Assembly: GCA_937894495.1 (NCBI GenBank)
Contig: CALCRR010000406.1
Coordinates: forward strand, 1 to 43,720
Origin: an uncultured Ruminococcus sp.
GTDB taxonomy: Bacteria; Bacillota; Clostridia; Oscillospirales; Ruminococcaceae
Direction of reading: 5' to 3'
Length of the DNA: 43,720 nucleotides
Part shown: in pieces, positions 39,932 to 43,720 of the stretch
How the letters are laid out: every line of letters starts with the position of its first letter
How positions within the stretch are numbered: the first letter of the stretch is position 1
Translations under genes and position numbers: made by a program
Notes under the pieces: model-generated
The model's input: only the letters and a program-made list of their open reading frames with translations
Databases searched by the model: none
Told to the model about the DNA's origin: nothing

Positions 39932-40855
39932 ATGAGCCGCAAAACCAAGGACCGTACAGCTCTTGCCGTTATGATACTGTTTTTTATAACGGCTATAGTC
40001 TCGGGCATGGCGGCGGTGTATATACGCGGCAAGCCCAGATATCACTATGAGGTGAGAAAGGACCTCAGCGTGCATTTCACCAATGCCGACAGGGTGATAG
40101 AGAGCATACGCACAGCCATGAGAGAGCGCAGCAAAAGCATAACTATCACCTATACATCTCACAGTGATAATATGGAGGATATTGACGATGTAGTCAGCGA
40201 GCTTATGCACTATGCGGTGTATGAGACCGACCGTGCCGACGAGGGTGATTATCTGAGATACCAGAGCGGCGGCTATGACCTTAACTACACCTGTGAGAAA
40301 AAGGGTAATGACCGTGAGTATGAGCTTGTCATCACACCAAGGCTATATACAGACCCCGAGCAGGAGGAAGAGGTTAATGAAAAGCTTGAACAGGTAATAG
40401 AGTCATTCGGGTTTGATGAAGATACCTCAGACTATGAGATAGTGCGCACCGTTTATGACTACATATATCAAAATGTGGACTATGATGTTATACACAAAAA
40501 GAACGACAGCTATCACCTAAAAGCCACCGCCTACGGTGCGCTGATAAACGGTCACGCAGTCTGCCAGGGCTATGCGGTGCTGATGTACAGAATGCTGAGA
40601 GAGTGCGGCGTGGACTGCAGGGTGATAACAGGCATGGCGTATGACGAGGAGCTGGGGGAGGAGTTCCATGCGTGGAACATCGTAAGGATAGACGGTGAGT
40701 ATTATAATATTGATGTGACGTGGGATAAACAGCTTGAAAGCGAGGTATTCTTTTTAAAGGGAGATAAGGACTTTACCTCTCACAAAAGAGATAATGAGTT
40801 TATCACCGACGAGTTTTATGAGCAGTACCCAATGTCGCAGTATAGCTATGAATGA
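39932..40855 (+). CDS. Membrane-anchored transglutaminase-like protein
   Basis: 307 aa. An N-terminal membrane helix (LAVMILFFITAIVSGMAAVY) and an outside transglutaminase/protease-like domain with C211 (GHAVCQGYA), H246 (FHAWNI) and D261 (YYNIDVTWD). The same triad occurs in the secreted protein at 15988, but here there are no repeats. The ATG at 39932 is preferred to the GTG at 39923, which is too close to the AAAAGGGG. It may process or cross-link a surface partner of the redox cluster; its reason for being in this operon is unclear. Confidence 0.85.
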   Translation: MSRKTKDRTALAVMILFFITAIVSGMAAVYIRGKPRYHYEVRKDLSVHFTNADRVIESIRTAMRERSKSITITYTSHSDNMEDIDDVVSELMHYAVYETDRADEGDYLRYQSGGYDLNYTCEKKGNDREYELVITPRLYTDPEQEEEVNEKLEQVIESFGFDEDTSDYEIVRTVYDYIYQNVDYDVIHKKNDSYHLKATAYGALINGHAVCQGYAVLMYRMLRECGVDCRVITGMAYDEELGEEFHAWNIVRIDGEYYNIDVTWDKQLESEVFFLKGDKDFTSHKRDNEFITDEFYEQYPMSQYSYE

Positions 40856-40933
40856 TAAGGTTTCAAGACCCCATTCATAGAGTCAAGATCAGTATAATAT
40901 TTCGGCAGCTGCCGATTAGAAAGGAAATGTAAA

Positions 40934-41350
40934 ATGAATAACAAGAGAAATGTAAAAACACTGGTATCAGACTGCCTGCTGCTGGTGCTGAGCCTGCTTT
41001 TATGCCTTGGCACCAAGTTTATCTTCCATGCCTGCCCCGGACCTATGGAGAGCGGGATGTGGATGAGCTGCCACTGGGCAGAACAGGCTGTAGCAGGCAT
41101 AGGTGCTGCGCTATCGGTAACAGCGGTGATAAACCTGATACTGAAAAAGCAGAGCACCAAAAACGGTCTGGTGACAGCCATGATACCCACAGCACTGCTG
41201 GCGGCATTAACTCCCAATGTGCTGATAAAGCTTTGTATGATGAAGGATATGCAGTGCCATACCCATATGCGTCCTGCCGTTATTGTTATCAGCCTGCTGA
41301 TAGTGATCGTCAGCGCAGTATACGTACTTATCAACAGAAAAGCCGACTGA
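40934..41350 (+). CDS. DUF4418 family membrane protein
   Basis: 138 aa, about four membrane helices. The pattern FHACPG ... WMSCHWAEQA near residues 32-50 and LCMMKDMQCHTHMRP near residues 100-114 matches DUF4418 proteins, whose Cys, His and Met residues outside the membrane suggest metal or heme binding. DUF4418 genes are found next to MacB-type permease/ATPase pairs, as here. It probably works with the next two genes. GAAAGGAAA precedes the ATG. Confidence 0.8.
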   Translation: MNNKRNVKTLVSDCLLLVLSLLLCLGTKFIFHACPGPMESGMWMSCHWAEQAVAGIGAALSVTAVINLILKKQSTKNGLVTAMIPTALLAALTPNVLIKLCMMKDMQCHTHMRPAVIVISLLIVIVSAVYVLINRKAD

Positions 41351-41367
41351 AAACAGGAGAGTTTTAA

Positions 41368-42573
41368 ATGAAGATATCAAAAAGCCTGCCTGTGCGCAGC
41401 TTAAAGGGCAAGCCTGTAAGGACTGCCGCACTGGTGCTGCTTACGGCGCTGCTGTCCCTGACCATCTTCGGCGGCACGCTTATAGTATCAAGCCTGCGTT
41501 CGGGTCTGGGCTCGCTGGAGTCAAGGCTGGGAGCGGATATAATGGTGGTGCCCTATGAAGCCACCACCAAGAAAAAGCTGGAAAACATAGTGCTGCAGGG
41601 CAACACAGGCTATTTTTACATGGACCAGAGCTATATGGAGCAGATATCCCGGTGCGAGGGCATATCGCAGATATCGGGGCAGTTTTTTCTGGCGTCTACC
41701 AGCTCGGGCTGCTGCACGCTGCCTGTGCAGATAATCGGCTTTGACCCCGATACCGATTTCACCATAACACCCTGGATAAAAAAAAGCTATTCAAATGATC
41801 TGAAAAAGCTGGATATAGTGGTAGGCAACGACCTTAACGCCTTTGTGGGAGATACCCTGAGCTTTTATGGAGTTGACTGCCATGTTGCCGCAAAGCTTGA
41901 TAAAACAGGCACCAGCTTTGATACCACAGTGTTCACCAACGAGGAGACCATAAAAGCGCTTATACAGTCCTCACTGGACAGAAAGATGAACAACTTCAAG
42001 GACATCGACCCGGAAAGGGTGGTCTCCTGCGTGATGATAAACGTCTCGGAGGGCTACACCGTCGAGGAGGTCTTAAACGACATAAATCTCCATGTAAAGA
42101 ATGTAAAAGCCGTTCAGACCAAGGAGATGATATCGGGCATATCCGACAGCCTTTCGGGGGTATCGGACGTTATAGGTGTGCTTATAGCGGCAGTATGGGT
42201 GCTGGGTGCAGTCATACTTATGCTCGCCTTTACCATGAGCGCCAACGAGCGCAAAAAGGAGTTTGCGGTGCTGAGGGTGCTGGGCGCGTCAAGGACAAAG
42301 CTAGCGTCACTTGTGCTTAAAGAGGCGCTGATAACGGGTGTTATCGGCAGCGTTATCGGCACGGCGGCAGGGCTGCTGATACTGCTGCCCTTCAACAATT
42401 TTATCGAGCAGATGCTGGGTCTGCCGTACCTTATGCCGAGTATCGGCTCGGTGGCGGCTTATATCGCAGCAGCTGTTGTGCTCTCGGTTATAACGGGGGC
42501 TGCCGCAGCGGCAGTTTCGGCGCACCGCATAAGCAGGATAGACACAGGACTTATTCTCAGGGGGGATAACTGA
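41368..42573 (+). CDS. MacB/FtsX-type ABC transporter permease (second system)
   Basis: 401 aa. N-terminal membrane helix, outside domain (about 45-255) and three C-terminal helices with the FtsX pattern (MSANERKKEFAVLRVLGASR ... VIGSVIGTAAGLLILLPFNN). It is a more distant paralogue of the permeases at 32867 and 34176. Only one permease gene is present, so it probably works as a homodimer with the following ATPase. CAGGAGAG stands before the ATG. Confidence 0.9.
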   Translation: MKISKSLPVRSLKGKPVRTAALVLLTALLSLTIFGGTLIVSSLRSGLGSLESRLGADIMVVPYEATTKKKLENIVLQGNTGYFYMDQSYMEQISRCEGISQISGQFFLASTSSGCCTLPVQIIGFDPDTDFTITPWIKKSYSNDLKKLDIVVGNDLNAFVGDTLSFYGVDCHVAAKLDKTGTSFDTTVFTNEETIKALIQSSLDRKMNNFKDIDPERVVSCVMINVSEGYTVEEVLNDINLHVKNVKAVQTKEMISGISDSLSGVSDVIGVLIAAVWVLGAVILMLAFTMSANERKKEFAVLRVLGASRTKLASLVLKEALITGVIGSVIGTAAGLLILLPFNNFIEQMLGLPYLMPSIGSVAAYIAAAVVLSVITGAAAAAVSAHRISRIDTGLILRGDN

Positions 42574-43248
42574 ATGCCGCTCATAGCAGAAAAAATTTCA
42601 AGAGAGTTTATTCGTGAGGGCAGGGGCACCAACCGCTTTTTTGCAGTTAAGGAGGCGGAGCTGGAGCTGAACGAGGGTGAGCTTACGGTGCTCATGGGAC
42701 GCTCGGGCAGCGGCAAGACCACTATGTTAAATATGCTCTCGGGGCTTTTAGCTCCCACCGAGGGCAGGGTGCTGCTTGACGGCAGTGATATTTATTCCCT
42801 TGCGGACAAGGAGCTTTCAAGGCTGAGAAACCGGAGGATAGGGGTCATACCCCAGGGTCAGACGGCGATACACAGCCTTACTGTCATAGAAAATGTTATG
42901 CTGCCCTATACTCTCTATAAAGAGGGCGAGGGGGAGCAAAAATACGCCGAACAGCTGCTTGAAGGTCTGGGCATAGCAGACCTTGCAGCTTCAATGCCCT
43001 CGGCGCTGTCGGGAGGAGAGCTGCGGCGAATGGCGATAGCCCGTGCAATGGTGCGCAAGCCCACACTCATACTGGCAGACGAACCCACAGGCGACCTTGA
43101 CGATGAAAACACCGCCGCCGTTTTCGGCTTTTTGAAAGAAGCAGCCCAAAACGGCGCAGCAGTGCTGGTAGTTACCCACGAAAACGAGGCTAAAAACTAC
43201 GCCGACCGCATTTTTAAAATGAACGGCGGACAACTGGCAGCAGTTTAA
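42574..43248 (+). CDS. ABC transporter ATP-binding protein (second system)
   Basis: 224 aa with Walker A GRSGSGKT, signature LSGGELRRM, Walker B LILADEPTGDLDDE and H-loop VVTHENE; the Q-loop reads IPQGQT. It begins immediately after the permease stop (TGAATG), so the two are coupled, and it is the last gene of the long operon. Sequence class is the MacB/LolD group. Confidence 0.93.
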   Translation: MPLIAEKISREFIREGRGTNRFFAVKEAELELNEGELTVLMGRSGSGKTTMLNMLSGLLAPTEGRVLLDGSDIYSLADKELSRLRNRRIGVIPQGQTAIHSLTVIENVMLPYTLYKEGEGEQKYAEQLLEGLGIADLAASMPSALSGGELRRMAIARAMVRKPTLILADEPTGDLDDENTAAVFGFLKEAAQNGAAVLVVTHENEAKNYADRIFKMNGGQLAAV

Positions 43249-43317
43249 CACGGCACCTTGCTGTGTGGGCTGTATATCGGCAAGACTAAAAAAACATCAG
43301 CACAGGTGATCATATCT

Positions 43318-43357
43318 TTCAGCGTTTCAATTTCGTCTTGAAGCGCTGAATTTTTTT
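43318..43357 (+). terminator. Strong intrinsic terminator ending the iron/redox operon
   Basis: TTCAGCGTTTCAA (43318-43330) pairs with TTGAAGCGCTGAA (43338-43350) over 13 bp with one G-U pair and a 7-base loop, followed by seven T residues. Confidence 0.93.
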
Positions 43358-43720
43358 CAAAAGCTTTTCTTTTGCTTGCACGATCATCATCAGAAAACTT
43401 GAAAGTAAAAAACTCTTATACCCCTATTTTAAGTACAGCGGAAAAATATCGCCGTACCGCATATTCCATGATACGAATTATTACTTTGGTTCGATAGATA
43501 GAAAACATTTCTAAAACGCAAAACGGACGAAATATCCATGCTGGTATTGCGTCCGTTTTTATGACTCTATTTAACTTGGAATTGTCAGTATATTGCCTTG
43601 ATAATATCCACAAAAAAATTTTTTCATTTTTTTATAACCTAATTCGATCTTCTCCGACTAAGTATCCACGGAAATCAATTTTCAAAATAAAGAGTACTAA
43701 AAATCACAAAATTATTACAA
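43358..43720. other. Noncoding tail of the window
   Basis: No supported gene. AAACGGACG (43521-43529) and CGTCCGTTT (43550-43558), 20-base loop and a T run, look like a second terminator. The 65-codon minus-strand frame at 43416-43613 crosses this hairpin and lacks a ribosome binding site. The last 100 bases are AT-rich. Confidence 0.5.

Noticed and set aside
43416..43613. 65-codon minus-strand ORF
   Set aside because: It spans a terminator-like hairpin, has no ribosome binding site and no protein-like features.
1..43720. CRISPR arrays, tRNA or rRNA genes
   Set aside because: No regularly spaced repeats with unique spacers and no tRNA or rRNA signature were seen on either strand by reading; a tRNA scan was not possible.

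Overview
The window looks like chromosome from a Gram-positive gut or rumen bacterium of the Oscillospirales, most likely Ruminococcus or a close relative. The pointers are consensus sigma-A promoters (TTGACA-N17-TATAAT), strong AGGAGG ribosome binding sites, TTG/GTG starts, a cohesin-like surface protein, transglutaminase/MBG-type surface proteins, sigma factors fused to membrane sensor domains, and a succinate dehydrogenase/fumarate reductase-type complex. The genus is inferred from gene content only. No rRNA, tRNA or CRISPR array was found.

1-7.0 kb is an integrative mobilizable element on the minus strand: a tyrosine integrase cut by the window edge, a MobV/Pre-type relaxase with an oriT-like hairpin upstream, a small protein, a RepA-like hexameric helicase ATPase, a MobC-like protein, a second tyrosine integrase and its excisionase. 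The last four overlap end to end. A divergent control region with two near-perfect promoters and repeated CTAAACA operators separates them from a plus-strand small gene and an XRE repressor.

7.0-8.0 kb holds two tandem copies of a 509-bp element with about 30-bp terminal inverted repeats and no credible ORF. A third copy at 19.27-19.78 kb appears identical to the second. Each copy carries a strong intrinsic terminator.

8.0-13.7 kb is AT-rich accessory DNA: an orphan 225-aa gene, decayed coding remnants, a 9-codon mini-ORF, a RemA/RemB-like protein with a convergent XRE regulator, and a five-gene operon headed by a microbial PARG (TIGR02452) protein with a RHH-DUF1902 protein and two paralogous small proteins. 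An XRE gene closes it.

13.7-19.3 kb holds two related loci, each made of a 34-38-codon small protein followed by an ECF-like sigma factor. In the first, the sigma factor is continuous with a transmembrane segment, a Thr-rich stalk and a large outside domain, but one in-frame TAA splits it inside region 4. In the second, the sigma factor is cut short where the remains of a Tn7-like transposon (TnsA-like gene, start of a TnsB-like gene, repeated end sequences) join it. A secreted transglutaminase-MBG protein lies between them.

19.8-27.2 kb is housekeeping: GMP synthase, a membrane-anchored cohesin-like protein, a cyclophilin, two unknown proteins and a large J-like, tail-anchored protein.

27.7-43.25 kb is a long plus-strand iron and redox cluster: TlpA-like lipoprotein, FTR1 permease with a C-terminal TM2 domain, P19/FetP lipoprotein, DUF2318 protein, two MacB/FtsX permeases and an ATPase (a set resembling the Campylobacter p19 locus), then an FMN-binding lipoprotein, an unknown anchored protein, a four-histidine cytochrome b, a fumarate reductase/succinate dehydrogenase flavoprotein and its Fe-S subunit, a membrane transglutaminase-like protein, a DUF4418 protein and a second MacB-type permease/ATPase pair. 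It ends at a strong terminator at 43.32-43.36 kb. The simplest reading is ferrous iron uptake coupled to extracytoplasmic electron transfer through a flavinylated lipoprotein and a quinone-linked membrane complex.
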